DNA of 26,227 nt. Origin: an uncultured Oscillospiraceae bacterium. GTDB lineage: Bacteria; Bacillota; Clostridia; Oscillospirales; Acutalibacteraceae. Of the stretch, positions 1 to 7,461 are shown piece after piece. The position numbers and the translations under genes are program-made. Under the pieces are notes generated by a model, which was given only the letters and a program-made list of their open reading frames with translations, did no database searches and was not told the origin of the DNA. The stretch spans positions 1-26,227 of the forward strand of contig USDZ01000005.1 in assembly GCA_900553525.1 (NCBI GenBank). The letters run 5' to 3'. Position 1 is the stretch's first letter. Each line of letters starts with the position of its first letter.

Positions 1-817
1 ACGATAAACCGAAGGTGACAGCCCAGATTCCCAGCAGAGCTATCATAAACCATAATCCGCCGCTTCCATCCGCGGCAAAGGCGACCGCCAAAAACGCCAA
101 AATAAAAAATAAAGCGACTGGGATCTCGGTCCAGATTTTATCAAAAGGGTTCAAAGCCACTTTGTCTTCACCGGCTTTCCGCCCGGCCGATGCGGCCAGA
201 AAACCATAAAGCAGCAACACGGCGATCAGACCGGCACCCGTCAGTCCCATCACCGGTGTCAACCAGCGCTTGCCATATTGAAAATCCGCTGACGCCTTGC
301 TATACGCGTCTTTGTACGGGAGATCGGCTCGAAGTCCATACTGTATCCGGTAGCGCGTGACCGTGGTCGTGGAGTTTCCGTCGGCGTCAGCCACGGTGTC
401 TTGAAGAGTGAAAGAATCGTATCGGTAATCGCCGTTTGTCAACTGAGTGAGGGCGGACCCTTCGTCATCAAAGTTGGAAAGCAGGACATTTCCTGTCTTA
501 TCCATGACTTGCCACACAAAGTTTCCCTTGATTTCCGGACCGATCAAATCCCGAAGCGAATTGAGTTGGGTCTGTTGCTCATACGTCAGATCCTGTTTCC
601 GAGAGAGCATGGTGAGCTTAAAGTACTCGCTCACATCATAGGCACTGTTCTGCATCTGCATTTCGCAGATTTGGGTCTCGACATAATGGTCTTTATATAC
701 TTCCTGACGCATAAGCAAGTTCGCAGAAAAATAGGCGCCGTATCCGACCAGAGCGCTCAATGCCAGTACCAAGGCCACCGCGGACAATTTGGCAAACAGG
801 CTTTCCCGCAGCTTCAT
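1..817 (-). CDS. Sensor histidine kinase, N-terminal sensor part (partial, runs off left edge)
   Basis: The reading frame stays open for 272 codons from an ATG at 815-817 to the window edge. A Shine-Dalgarno AAAGGA lies 8 bases upstream of that ATG; a second in-frame ATG three codons earlier overlaps the Shine-Dalgarno and is less likely. Visible layout: a membrane segment at about residues 11-30, an extracytoplasmic region of about 150 residues, a second membrane segment at 186-208, a cytoplasmic turn with the LNPFDKIWTEIP motif, and two further membrane segments at 233-249 and 254-272. No HAMP, HisKA or HATPase domain is visible because they would lie off the left edge, so the kinase call rests on the sensor layout and on position: it starts 18 bases after the stop of an OmpR-type response regulator on the same strand, a normal two-component operon. 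The ligand is unknown. Confidence 0.8.
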   Translation of the reverse strand, partial: MKLRESLFAKLSAVALVLALSALVGYGAYFSANLLMRQEVYKDHYVETQICEMQMQNSAYDVSEYFKLTMLSRKQDLTYEQQTQLNSLRDLIGPEIKGNFVWQVMDKTGNVLLSNFDDEGSALTQLTNGDYRYDSFTLQDTVADADGNSTTTVTRYRIQYGLRADLPYKDAYSKASADFQYGKRWLTPVMGLTGAGLIAVLLLYGFLAASAGRKAGEDKVALNPFDKIWTEIPVALFFILAFLAVAFAADGSGGLWFMIALLGIWAVTFGLS

Positions 818-835
818 GGATGTCATCCTTTCACG

Positions 836-1555
836 TTACGACAGTTTTTCCATTTTGTATCCATGGCCCCAGATGACTTTGATATACCGGGGTTCCTTGG
901 GATTGATTTCGATTTTTTCACGAATATGACGGATATGCACCGCCACAATATTATCCGCGCCATATGAGGGTTCGTTCCAGACGTTTTCATAAATCTGAGA
1001 GCTGGAAAAAACCAGTCCCCTGTTTTCCATAAGATATTTTACAATCTTATACTCCACGGGGGTGAGCGAAACTTCTTGGTCGTCCACCGTCACTCTTTTA
1101 GCGCCGTCGTCGAGTTCCAGGCCGCCGTTGACATATCTGGAGGCGTTTTCACCGGCGGACGATCCGGAAACGCCAAAGTTGTGAAACCGGCGGAGCTGTG
1201 ACCGTACCCGCGCGATCAGCTCCATGGGGTTGAAAGGCTTGGTAATGTAATCGTCTGCCCCAATATTCAGGCCCAGAATTTTGTCATTGTCTTCTCCCTT
1301 GGCGGATAACATAATAATAGGAATGTTATGGGTTTCCCGAATTTTCATGGTCGCCCGCACTCCATCGAGGCGGGGCATCATGATGTCCATGAGAATCAAC
1401 TCGATCTCAGGATGCTTTTCCACAGCCTCGATGGCCTCCAGCCCGTCGTGGGCTTGTAAAACGGTGTATCCTTCGGCGGTTAAATAAATATCTACCGCCG
1501 CCGCAATTTCTCTGTCGTCGTCGCATACCAAAACCGTCGGATTCATCCCAATCAA
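836..1555 (-). CDS. OmpR/PhoB-family response regulator
   Basis: A cytoplasmic DNA-binding response regulator of 239 residues, typical for the family. The receiver domain (about 6-122) has the acidic pocket D12-D14, phospho-acceptor D57 in LILMDIMMPRLDG, S84 in the switch position and K106 in TKPF. The C-terminal winged helix (about 140-237) has the usual LTPVEYKIVKYLMENRG helix, the recognition-helix region VAVHIRHIREKIE and the terminal wing IKVIWGHGYK. The start is taken as a TTG at 1553-1555 because AGGAAGGA sits 5-6 bases upstream; an ATG three codons in (1544-1546) is possible but lacks a well-placed ribosome binding site. It is the first gene of an operon with the sensor kinase to its left. 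The target genes cannot be read from the window, but a TTAAGA direct repeat upstream suggests self-regulation. Confidence 0.95.
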   Translation of the reverse strand: MIGMNPTVLVCDDDREIAAAVDIYLTAEGYTVLQAHDGLEAIEAVEKHPEIELILMDIMMPRLDGVRATMKIRETHNIPIIMLSAKGEDNDKILGLNIGADDYITKPFNPMELIARVRSQLRRFHNFGVSGSSAGENASRYVNGGLELDDGAKRVTVDDQEVSLTPVEYKIVKYLMENRGLVFSSSQIYENVWNEPSYGADNIVAVHIRHIREKIEINPKEPRYIKVIWGHGYKMEKLS

Positions 1556-1622
1556 CGCCGTCCTTCCTCTGCCGTCATCATCTATGTATCCAGTTGCAAA
1601 TTAGTGTAACACATTTTTATTT

Positions 1623-1676
1623 ATTGTACCAGAGAAGACGCAAATCTGGCGGCAGAAAATCTTAAGCCTCTCTTAA
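1623..1676 (-). promoter_or_regulatory. Candidate promoter and direct-repeat operator of the two-component operon
   Basis: Read on the minus strand there are two TTAAGA hexamers (plus-strand TCTTAA at 1660-1665 and 1671-1676) whose starts are exactly 11 bases apart. This is the half-site periodicity used by OmpR/PhoB-type dimers. Downstream is a -10 like TACAAT (plus-strand 1623-1628) with no recognisable -35, as is common for activator-dependent promoters. The assignment as a self-regulatory site is inference. Confidence 0.4.
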
Positions 1677-1693
1677 TCCCATTCCTTCTGAAA

Positions 1694-1766
1694 ATAATAA
1701 AATCCGGAGAAAACAGGAGAAATTCGACGTGTTGAAAAGATAATAAGAGATAATAAAATCTGGAGA
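1694..1766. repeat. 17-bp imperfect direct repeat, two copies
   Basis: ATAATAAAATCCGGAGA at 1694-1710 recurs at 1750-1766 with one substitution (C to T), 56 bases apart, in the gap between the divergent response-regulator and DUF1836 genes. The function is unknown; it could be a protein-binding site or a remnant duplication. Confidence 0.5.
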
Positions 1767-1798
1767 CATCCGCTTGATGAAATCCGGCAAGTCATTCG

Positions 1799-1844
1799 CT
1801 TGAAGTTCGAGTGACCGCGTGATATAATAAACCAGAACTTCAAG
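1799..1844 (+). promoter_or_regulatory. Promoter of the DUF1836-NfeD-flotillin operon, flanked by a perfect 10-bp inverted repeat
   Basis: -35 TTGAAG (1800-1805) and -10 TATAAT (1823-1828) have a 17-base spacer, so transcription should start near 1835. The arm CTTGAAGTTC (1799-1808) covers the -35 box and its exact reverse complement GAACTTCAAG (1835-1844) begins at the expected start site. The arms are 36 bases apart centre to centre, placing both on nearly the same DNA face. This is an operator-like arrangement; the binding protein is not known. Confidence 0.65.
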
Positions 1845-1878
1845 AAAGTTCAATGGATGAATCAGGAGGATGCCGCCG

Positions 1879-2439
1879 ATGACACTACCAGGGACCAATA
1901 TACCGATCCCGCCCGGTGAAGAGAAGAAGGGGTTTGCTCTGCTTGAGCCGGTGTTCGCGGTGTCGGGAGGAGGACTGACCTTGTCCCAGCTTTCGGAAAT
2001 GACAGGGCAAAGCGGAGCGGCTATTCAAAACTGGGTCAAACGCGGATGGGTGGCCAATCCGGTAAACAAGAAATACGGGGAGATGCAGGTCGCGAGAATC
2101 TTAATGATCAATCTTCTTCGGCCGACTATGCAGATTGAAAAGATTGCACGGCTTTTGCAATATATCAACGGTCGAGTAGACGACCGGTCGGACGATATTA
2201 TCCCCGAGCCTCAGTTGTATACCCTTGTCAGCACGGCGATTATAAAATGCCAGGAAAAGGGTTCTGTAAATCGCGAGTCTCTCATAGCCCTCATTGGTGA
2301 GCAACTTGAGGGTTATGAGGGGCCCGTGCCGGATGCCAGAGAACGGCTGGAAAAGGCCATGATCATCATTCTGCTCAACGCCGCGGCCGCGGCGTTGGTG
2401 CAGGAGGCAGACAGTCTGTACCACACGGCTATCCGATAA
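1879..2439 (+). CDS. DUF1836 domain protein, putative MerR-like DNA-binding regulator
   Basis: 186 residues, soluble. An N-terminal helix-turn-helix-like segment at about residues 31-78 (LTLSQLSEMTGQSGAAIQNW followed by a wing-like KRGWVANP stretch) resembles MerR-type DNA-binding domains, as is usual for DUF1836 proteins. The rest is helical, ending in an Ala-rich helix near the C-terminus. The start is the ATG at 1879: AGGAGG at 1864-1869 gives 9 bases of spacing, whereas the in-frame ATG at 1870 abuts the Shine-Dalgarno. It is the first gene of a probable operon with the NfeD-like and flotillin genes (91-base gap, no U-tract terminator). The inverted repeat at its promoter makes autoregulation plausible. 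The biological role of DUF1836 is not established, so the regulator call is by domain resemblance. Confidence 0.8.
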   Translation: MTLPGTNIPIPPGEEKKGFALLEPVFAVSGGGLTLSQLSEMTGQSGAAIQNWVKRGWVANPVNKKYGEMQVARILMINLLRPTMQIEKIARLLQYINGRVDDRSDDIIPEPQLYTLVSTAIIKCQEKGSVNRESLIALIGEQLEGYEGPVPDARERLEKAMIIILLNAAAAALVQEADSLYHTAIR

Positions 2440-2530
2440 AGGGGAGGGCGTGCCGCGGCCGCCCGACCCGTGCCGGAGTCCCGCCGAGCGGATCTCAGTC
2501 CGCCGGTCGGCTTGGAATGGAGGTTTTTCA

Positions 2531-3214
2531 ATGTTCGCATGGTGGAACCAGTTGGATCTGCTCGAGCAGATCCTGTATATCATCGCTGTTCCGTCGACTT
2601 TGGTTCTCATCATCCAGACGGTCATGCTGTTGTTCGGGTTGGGTCATGAGGGAGATACCGACCTGGATCATGGCTTCGATCATGATGGAGGACATGGCCT
2701 GGCTCCGGATACGCCGACGGATTTTCACGACGGCGGTGCCTGTGACACCGATCATGCTTTTGAGCATGGCACGCACGACGGCTCCATGTCGGATCATGAT
2801 GTCGGCCTACGGCTGTTTACACTGCGGGGAGTGGTGGCCTTTCTGGCCATATTCGGCTGGGTGGCGATTGCCTTGCTGGATCTGCACGTCACGGTTTTTA
2901 TTGCCTTTCCCGTCGCGCTTGTTGCTGGATTTGCCGCCATGTCGCTGGTCGCCGTCGTTATTCTATTCTCTCTGCGTATGCAGCAGAGCGGTAATCTCGA
3001 TTTTCACAACGCGATTGGAAAGATTGCCGAGGTGTATGTGCCCATGGAAAAAGAAGGAAAAGGCAAAGTCACCCTGGTAATACAGGAGCGCTTTATGGAA
3101 CTCGATGCCGTCTGTATGGAAGAGAGCCTCAAAACCGGACAACAAGTCCGGGTGGTGGGCGTGACCCCTACGAACGTTCTGGTGGTGACACCGCTGACGG
3201 AAGAGTCCGTCTGA
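2531..3214 (+). CDS. NfeD-like (YuaF-type) membrane protein, flotillin partner
   Basis: 227 residues starting at ATG 2531 behind GGAGG; an in-frame extension upstream has no ribosome binding site and looks non-coding. Order of parts: membrane segment at about 12-37; a loop at about 38-92 strikingly rich in His and Asp (about nine His and a dozen Asp); two membrane segments within about 98-160; then a C-terminal soluble beta domain (about 168-225) with GKIAEVYVPMEKEGKGKVTL and GQQVRVVGV strands typical of the NfeD OB-fold. NfeD-like proteins are commonly encoded beside flotillins (YuaF beside FloT/YuaG in Bacillus subtilis) and are thought to act with them in membrane microdomains. Here the flotillin gene follows after 51 bases. 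The acidic-His loop suggests divalent metal binding, which is inference. Confidence 0.85.
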   Translation: MFAWWNQLDLLEQILYIIAVPSTLVLIIQTVMLLFGLGHEGDTDLDHGFDHDGGHGLAPDTPTDFHDGGACDTDHAFEHGTHDGSMSDHDVGLRLFTLRGVVAFLAIFGWVAIALLDLHVTVFIAFPVALVAGFAAMSLVAVVILFSLRMQQSGNLDFHNAIGKIAEVYVPMEKEGKGKVTLVIQERFMELDAVCMEESLKTGQQVRVVGVTPTNVLVVTPLTEESV

Positions 3215-3265
3215 TTCTGTTCCCAATGGCATACCCATATATTTCAAGTTAAAGGAGTGTTGTAC

Positions 3266-4681
3266 ATGGTTCCCATTCTCGCTGCATCCCTGCCTCCGGC
3301 CGTTATCATTGCGGCAGTCGTCGTCGTGATCCTGGCCTTCAGTTTACTGCTGATGGTACTGGCCCGATATCGCCGCTGCCCGTCCGACAAAGTGATGGTC
3401 ATATACGGTAAAGTCGGGCAAAATAAGGACGGGACTGCCCGTTCCGCCCGCTGCATCCATGGCGGTGCGGCCTTTATATGGCCGGTGGTGCAATCGTATG
3501 AATACATGGATCTGACGCCCATGTCCATCAGTGTCGATTTGAAAAATGCCCTTTCCCGCCAGAATATCCGGATCGATGTTCCCGCCCGTTTTACGGTTGG
3601 GATCTCGACCGAACCCGGCACCATGCAGAACGCTGCTGAGCGCTTGCTTGGCCTGAAGCTCCAGGAGATCCAGGAACTGGCGAAGGATATCATTTTCGGT
3701 CAGATGCGCCTGATCATCGCCACGATGGAGATCGAGGAAATCAACATCGACCGCGACAAATTTCTCGCTGCCGTTTCCTCTAACGTGGAGAGCGAACTGC
3801 GTAAGATCGGTCTGCGGCTGATCAACGTCAACGTCACCGATATCAGCGATGAATCCGGGTATATCGAGGCGCTGGGTAAGGAAGCGGCTGCCAAGGCGAT
3901 CAACGAGGCCCGTATTTCCGTGGCCGAACGGAACCGCGAGGGTTCTATCGGTGAAGCGAATGCCGTGCGGGATCAGCGGATTTCGGTCGCGGCTGCTAAC
4001 GCCACCGCCGTGGACGGTGAAAATACGTCGAAAGCCAATGTTGCCAAGTCGGACGCCACCCGGCGCGAACTGGAAGCAGAGGCTCTCCGCCGTGCCGTGA
4101 CGGCGGAAAAACTGGCCGAGGCGAAGGCGAAGGAAGAAGCCTACGCCGCCGAGCAGGCGGCTGAAAAGGCTCGTGCCGCCCGTGAACTGGCGACGCAGCA
4201 GGCCGATGTCATTGTCAAGGCCCAGATCGAGAAGGAAAAAAAGGTGTTGGAAGCCGAGGCCGAAGCGGAACAGGCTCGCCGTCTGGCAAAAGGTGAGGCC
4301 GACGCCATTTATGCCAAGATGGAAGCTCAAGCCCGCGGTGTTCAGGAGATCCTTTCCAAGCAAGCCGAGGGTTTTGCCGCAATTGTCCGGGCGGCTGGCG
4401 GAAATCCGGATGCGGCCGTGCAGCTTCTGCTGACCGATAAGATCGAGGAACTCACGAAGATCCAAGTGGAGGCTATTAAAAATCTGAATATCGATAAGAT
4501 CACGGTCTGGGATAGCATGAACGGGGAAAACGGCTCTTCTACAACGGCGAATTTTCTGTCCGGCATGATGAAGTCGATTCCGCCTCTGAGCGAGACCTTC
4601 AAAATGGCCGGTATGAAAATCCCGGAATTCCTGGGAAAAGAGGCAGACAGCCCCGAAGCAGACAAAAAAGCGGATAGTTGA
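3266..4681 (+). CDS. floT: Flotillin (FloT/YuaG-like SPFH-domain scaffold protein)
   Basis: 471 residues, close to the usual bacterial flotillin size of about 500. A single N-terminal membrane anchor (about 8-34, AVIIAAVVVVILAFSLLLMV) is followed by the SPFH/band-7 domain (about 36-190), then a long Ala/Glu/Lys-rich coiled coil (about 200-345) with the repeated EAEA-type heptads of the flotillin domain, and a C-terminal oligomerisation region ending in an acidic tail. Flotillins organise membrane microdomains and influence fluidity, secretion and signalling complexes. The start is ATG 3266 because AAAGGAG (3251-3257) is 8 bases away; in-frame GTG/TTG codons just upstream overlap that Shine-Dalgarno. 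It is the last gene of the DUF1836-NfeD-flotillin cluster and is closed by a terminator directly downstream. Confidence 0.95.
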   Translation: MVPILAASLPPAVIIAAVVVVILAFSLLLMVLARYRRCPSDKVMVIYGKVGQNKDGTARSARCIHGGAAFIWPVVQSYEYMDLTPMSISVDLKNALSRQNIRIDVPARFTVGISTEPGTMQNAAERLLGLKLQEIQELAKDIIFGQMRLIIATMEIEEINIDRDKFLAAVSSNVESELRKIGLRLINVNVTDISDESGYIEALGKEAAAKAINEARISVAERNREGSIGEANAVRDQRISVAAANATAVDGENTSKANVAKSDATRRELEAEALRRAVTAEKLAEAKAKEEAYAAEQAAEKARAARELATQQADVIVKAQIEKEKKVLEAEAEAEQARRLAKGEADAIYAKMEAQARGVQEILSKQAEGFAAIVRAAGGNPDAAVQLLLTDKIEELTKIQVEAIKNLNIDKITVWDSMNGENGSSTTANFLSGMMKSIPPLSETFKMAGMKIPEFLGKEADSPEADKKADS

Positions 4682-4686
4682 CTCGA

Positions 4687-4720
4687 AAAGAGCGGGGTAT
4701 AGAGGGTACCCCGCCCTTTT
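4687..4720 (+). terminator. Rho-independent terminator after the flotillin gene
   Basis: Arms GCGGGGTA (4692-4699) and TACCCCGC (4707-4714) with a 7-base loop, preceded by an A-run and followed by CCTTTT. Confidence 0.85.
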
Positions 4721-4797
4721 CAATGCACATCGGACAGATATCAAGTTCGCACCGAATTTTCTTCAAAAAGAGAATGGAATTTTTACCCAAAATACTG

Positions 4798-4827
4798 TTG
4801 CTATTGGAAAAACAGGTGTGGTATAAT
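4798..4827 (+). promoter_or_regulatory. nrdR promoter
   Basis: -35 TTGCTA (4798-4803), 18-base spacer, extended -10 TGGTATAAT with TATAAT at 4822-4827. No pair of NrdR-box-like palindromes was seen overlapping it. Confidence 0.7.
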
Positions 4828-4908
4828 GATCCAAAGTTATGAGCAGAGGGTGCAAGGATATCGTCGCCGGAAACGGATGTGTGCGGATTTCTTTCAGAGG
4901 TGATCGTT

Positions 4909-5370
4909 ATGAAATGTCCTTATTGCGGTTTTGCGGAAAGTAAGGTCATCGATTCCCGGCCTACGGATGAGGATTCCCGCATCCGGCGCCGGCGGGAATG
5001 TTTGAACTGCGCTAAACGGTTTACCACGTACGAGGCGGTGGAAAATCTCCCTGTTATTGTGGTGAAAAAAGATAAGTCTCGGGAACTGTTTGACCGAAAC
5101 AAACTCTTTAACGGCATGCTGCGCGCGTGTGAGAAACGGCCGGTTCCGATTGAAACGTTGGAACGGGCTGTGGATGATATCGAGATGCAGCTGCAGAATT
5201 CCCTGGAACGGGAAGTGCCCGCCGCGGTCATCGGGGAATACGCGATGGACAAGCTCAAGGAAATTGATGAAGTGGCGTATGTGCGGTTTGCTTCCGTATA
5301 CCGTCAGTTTAAGGATATCAACTCATTTCACGAGGCGATCAGCGATCTTTTGGAGGATAAGGAATCCTGA
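4909..5370 (+). CDS. nrdR: Transcriptional repressor NrdR (ribonucleotide reductase regulator)
   Basis: 153 residues, the normal NrdR length. The N-terminal zinc ribbon has C3-x2-C6 (MKCPYCG) and C31-x2-C34 (RECLNCAKR) with the Arg-rich stretch IRRRREC between. The ATP-cone domain follows (about 46-136), beginning IVVKKDKSRELFDRNKL and ending EVAYVRFASVYRQFKDI. NrdR senses ATP/dATP and represses nrd genes through NrdR boxes. The start is ATG 4909, with AGAGGTGA a few bases upstream; an in-frame ATG at 4879 adds ten residues that are not part of the family. The gene is monocistronic here, between its own promoter and a bidirectional terminator; no nrd gene lies in the window, so its targets are elsewhere. 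Confidence 0.97.
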   Translation: MKCPYCGFAESKVIDSRPTDEDSRIRRRRECLNCAKRFTTYEAVENLPVIVVKKDKSRELFDRNKLFNGMLRACEKRPVPIETLERAVDDIEMQLQNSLEREVPAAVIGEYAMDKLKEIDEVAYVRFASVYRQFKDINSFHEAISDLLEDKES

Positions 5371-5470
5371 AAAAGCCTGCGCAATCCTTAGTTATTGGCG
5401 GTTGGCAAGCGGCTCGACGAGAGACGGCGCATCGACAATCTCCTATTTCCAGGGATAGGCTCTTGTTTTT

Positions 5471-5505
5471 AAAACGGCTTGGACTTTTATGGTTCAAGCC
5501 GTTTT
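5471..5505. terminator. Bidirectional terminator between nrdR and the DUF1294 gene
   Basis: Perfect 11-bp arms AAAACGGCTTG (5471-5481) and CAAGCCGTTTT (5495-5505), extended inwards by three more pairs including one G-U. A T-run follows on the plus strand and TTTT plus an A-rich flank on the minus strand. It serves the two convergent genes; the DUF1294 stop codon is immediately adjacent. Confidence 0.9.
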
Positions 5506-5787
5506 TTATGAGATGTGGCGATGTATCCAAATAACGATAGACAATAGTATTTGCAACGTTATGATGATGGGAAGTCCAATCATAAATTTTTTATGCAAAG
5601 TTTTATGCCGTACGGCTTTCATCGCCAGAAGCATCCCCGGACTGCCCCCGATCAATCCCAGAAATAAGAGTGCGGATTCCGGAATCCGTTTATAGTGCTG
5701 GCGGGCCGCCCGTTTATCCCACAAAGTCACGCAAATGGCTATAAGGTTAATCCACGCGAGATAACCGGTTGTTATCCAGATAAGCAT
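5506..5787 (-). CDS. DUF1294 family small membrane protein
   Basis: 93 residues from ATG 5785-5787, with GAAAGGA 8 bases upstream; a 15-codon in-frame extension lacks a ribosome binding site. Three to four membrane segments are visible: about 2-22, a short re-entrant stretch ALLFLGLIGGSPGMLLAM (about 43-60), and a C-terminal segment (about 70-90). The basic DKRAARQHYKRIPE loop followed by LLFLGLIGGSPG, and then HKTLHKKF, are the hallmark of DUF1294 proteins. Function unknown. It has its own strong promoter, divergent from the GHL10 lipoprotein gene, and converges on nrdR. Confidence 0.85.
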   Translation of the reverse strand: MLIWITTGYLAWINLIAICVTLWDKRAARQHYKRIPESALLFLGLIGGSPGMLLAMKAVRHKTLHKKFMIGLPIIITLQILLSIVIWIHRHIS

Positions 5788-5837
5788 GAGGCCTGTCCTT
5801 TCTTCGTGTTCTATATAACGCATACGGGTCATATGGT

Positions 5838-5866
5838 ATCATAGAATGCGAATGTCCCAGTGTCAA
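5838..5866 (-). promoter_or_regulatory. Promoter of the DUF1294 gene
   Basis: On the minus strand, TTGACA (plus coordinates 5861-5866), 17-base spacer, TATGAT (5838-5843): near consensus. Confidence 0.75.
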
Positions 5867-5909
5867 GACAGGAAAGTAATGGGAAAAACAAAGAATTTGT
5901 CGGAAGCGG

Positions 5910-5938
5910 TTGACCGGAATGCCATCAGGCGGTACAAT
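5910..5938 (+). promoter_or_regulatory. Promoter of the GHL10 lipoprotein gene
   Basis: TTGACC (5910-5915), 17-base spacer, TACAAT (5933-5938). It is divergent from the DUF1294 promoter; the two -35 boxes are about 43 bases apart, so one regulator could touch both. Confidence 0.75.
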
Positions 5939-5983
5939 ACATTGTAGATATTCCCGTTTTTTGCAGGATATGGGAGGAAGAGG

Positions 5984-7423
5984 ATGAGGCGCTATAAATT
6001 TCTGGGACCGCTTCTTTTGGCGGCGGTCCTTTGTTTTCATACGGGATGTTTTCGGCCTTATACGATTCCGGATAACAGCAGCGGCGAAGATACCGTTCCC
6101 ACTCTAGGGACGGTCGTCACCAGCCATACGACGACGGATATTTCGACAGTTGCGGATACGTCCGCCGATACGGTGGGGGAGACTGTGGACAATCCTACAA
6201 GTATTTCTTCCGGCCCCTCTTCGCAGGCACCGTCCACGGACGCGGATACGGAACCTTCGACGTCAACCGTTTCCTCGACCGCAGGGAAAACCACCGCGAC
6301 GACAACCGTGCCGCCCAATAGTCTGCCTCCGTCCAGTCCTTCCGAGATGAAAGGCGTGTGGCTCTCCTACATAGAACTCGACGCCATGTTTAGAGGCCAG
6401 ACGGTTTCAGCTGCCAAAGCGGCGATCGACCAGGTGATGGACAACTGCAAGTCCTACGGCTTAAACACGGTTTTTTTTCATGTGCGGGCAAACAGCGACG
6501 CTTATTATCCGTCTTCCCTGTTCAAACCGGCCGCCTCCGTGACCGGTTTGATTGGGGAGGGCTTTGATCCCTTGGCCTACGCGGTCGCATCCGCTCACAG
6601 CCGCGGGTTGCAGCTTCATGCCTGGGTCAATCCCTACCGAATCGGCGCGGATTTTTCCTACCGCGTGTCGGGTGCGGACTATTTTGCCAAGACCAGCGGC
6701 GGCGTCACCCGGTATTATTATGTTCCGACCTCGGCGAACGCGCAGAAGCTGATCTTGGACGGACTGCGGGAATTGACAGCCAATTACGCGATCGACGGCA
6801 TTCAATACGATGACTATTTTTACCCGACCGGATTGATGTCCGTATCGGTGGAAGATTTTGAGGAAGCGGACTATGCGGCATCTGGCGGAAATCTGAGTGT
6901 AGCCGATTGGCGCCGCGCTGCGGTGGACAATTTGGTTATGGGGAGTTATCATGTGGCACATGAAGCGGGCGTGTTGTTCGGTATCTCTCCATCCCATGAT
7001 TACGACAAAACGTATTCTCAGATGTATGCGGATACGCACAAATGGCTGGCGCAGCCTGGATATGTGGATTATGTATGTCCTCAGGTCTATTTCGGCTTTC
7101 TCCACGGCAGTTCCCCTTTTAATCAAGTGGTGGATCAGTGGATGTCGCAGCCGCGTGCCGACAGCGTAAAGCTGTATATCGGACTGGCGATCTACAAAGT
7201 GGCCATATCGGACGACACTTGGGCCGGTTCCGGCCGAACCGAATGGGCCAATCACGACGACATTATGAAGCGTTCGGTGGAATACCTGAGATCTCAGAAC
7301 GTTCCGGGAATGATTTTTTACAGCTATACCTATTTTGATTACACCAATCATTGGTCATCGGGCAATCAGGCGGATATTGCCCGGCGGGAAGTGGAAAATT
7401 TGCTGCCGCTGCTGCGGGATTGA
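5984..7423 (+). CDS. GHL10-family (YngK/DigH-like) putative glycan hydrolase, probable lipoprotein
   Basis: 479 residues with GGGAGG 6 bases before the ATG. A basic start plus hydrophobic core (5-18) ends in HTGC with Cys22, a weak lipobox, so lipidation is likely but not certain. A Thr/Ser/Pro-rich linker spans about 28-120. The GHL10 domain covers about 122-475: EMKGVWLSYIELD opening strand, HVRANSDAYYPS, LHAWVNPYR, the conserved acidic motif IDGIQYDDYFYP (D271, D276, D277), FGISPSHDYD and YVDYVCPQVYFGF. GHL10 proteins are glycoside-hydrolase-like; the E. coli member DigH acts on denuded peptidoglycan glycans. This copy keeps the acidic residues and is probably active on the cell wall. It lies 38 bases upstream of a gene with a related domain fused to an amidase, so the two probably work together in wall turnover. 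Confidence 0.88.
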   Translation: MRRYKFLGPLLLAAVLCFHTGCFRPYTIPDNSSGEDTVPTLGTVVTSHTTTDISTVADTSADTVGETVDNPTSISSGPSSQAPSTDADTEPSTSTVSSTAGKTTATTTVPPNSLPPSSPSEMKGVWLSYIELDAMFRGQTVSAAKAAIDQVMDNCKSYGLNTVFFHVRANSDAYYPSSLFKPAASVTGLIGEGFDPLAYAVASAHSRGLQLHAWVNPYRIGADFSYRVSGADYFAKTSGGVTRYYYVPTSANAQKLILDGLRELTANYAIDGIQYDDYFYPTGLMSVSVEDFEEADYAASGGNLSVADWRRAAVDNLVMGSYHVAHEAGVLFGISPSHDYDKTYSQMYADTHKWLAQPGYVDYVCPQVYFGFLHGSSPFNQVVDQWMSQPRADSVKLYIGLAIYKVAISDDTWAGSGRTEWANHDDIMKRSVEYLRSQNVPGMIFYSYTYFDYTNHWSSGNQADIARREVENLLPLLRD

Positions 7424-7461
7424 AACAGGGCCCTTTTGGGCGGAAAGGTCAGGTGCCGAGT

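Noticed and set aside
1662..1898. 78-codon minus-strand frame between the divergent regulators
   Set aside because: It covers the promoter and inverted repeat of the DUF1836 gene and has no start signal.
2440..2530. GC-rich hairpins between the DUF1836 and NfeD-like genes as a terminator
   Set aside because: No T-run follows, so they are more likely an mRNA structure or chance than a terminator.
3344..4744. Long open frame antisense to the flotillin gene (466 codons)
   Set aside because: It is a shadow of the GC-biased flotillin codons, has no ribosome binding site and no family resemblance.
6461..7351. Long antisense frame over the GHL10 gene
   Set aside because: The complementary strand carries a convincing domain with conserved motifs; this frame has composition typical of antisense translation.
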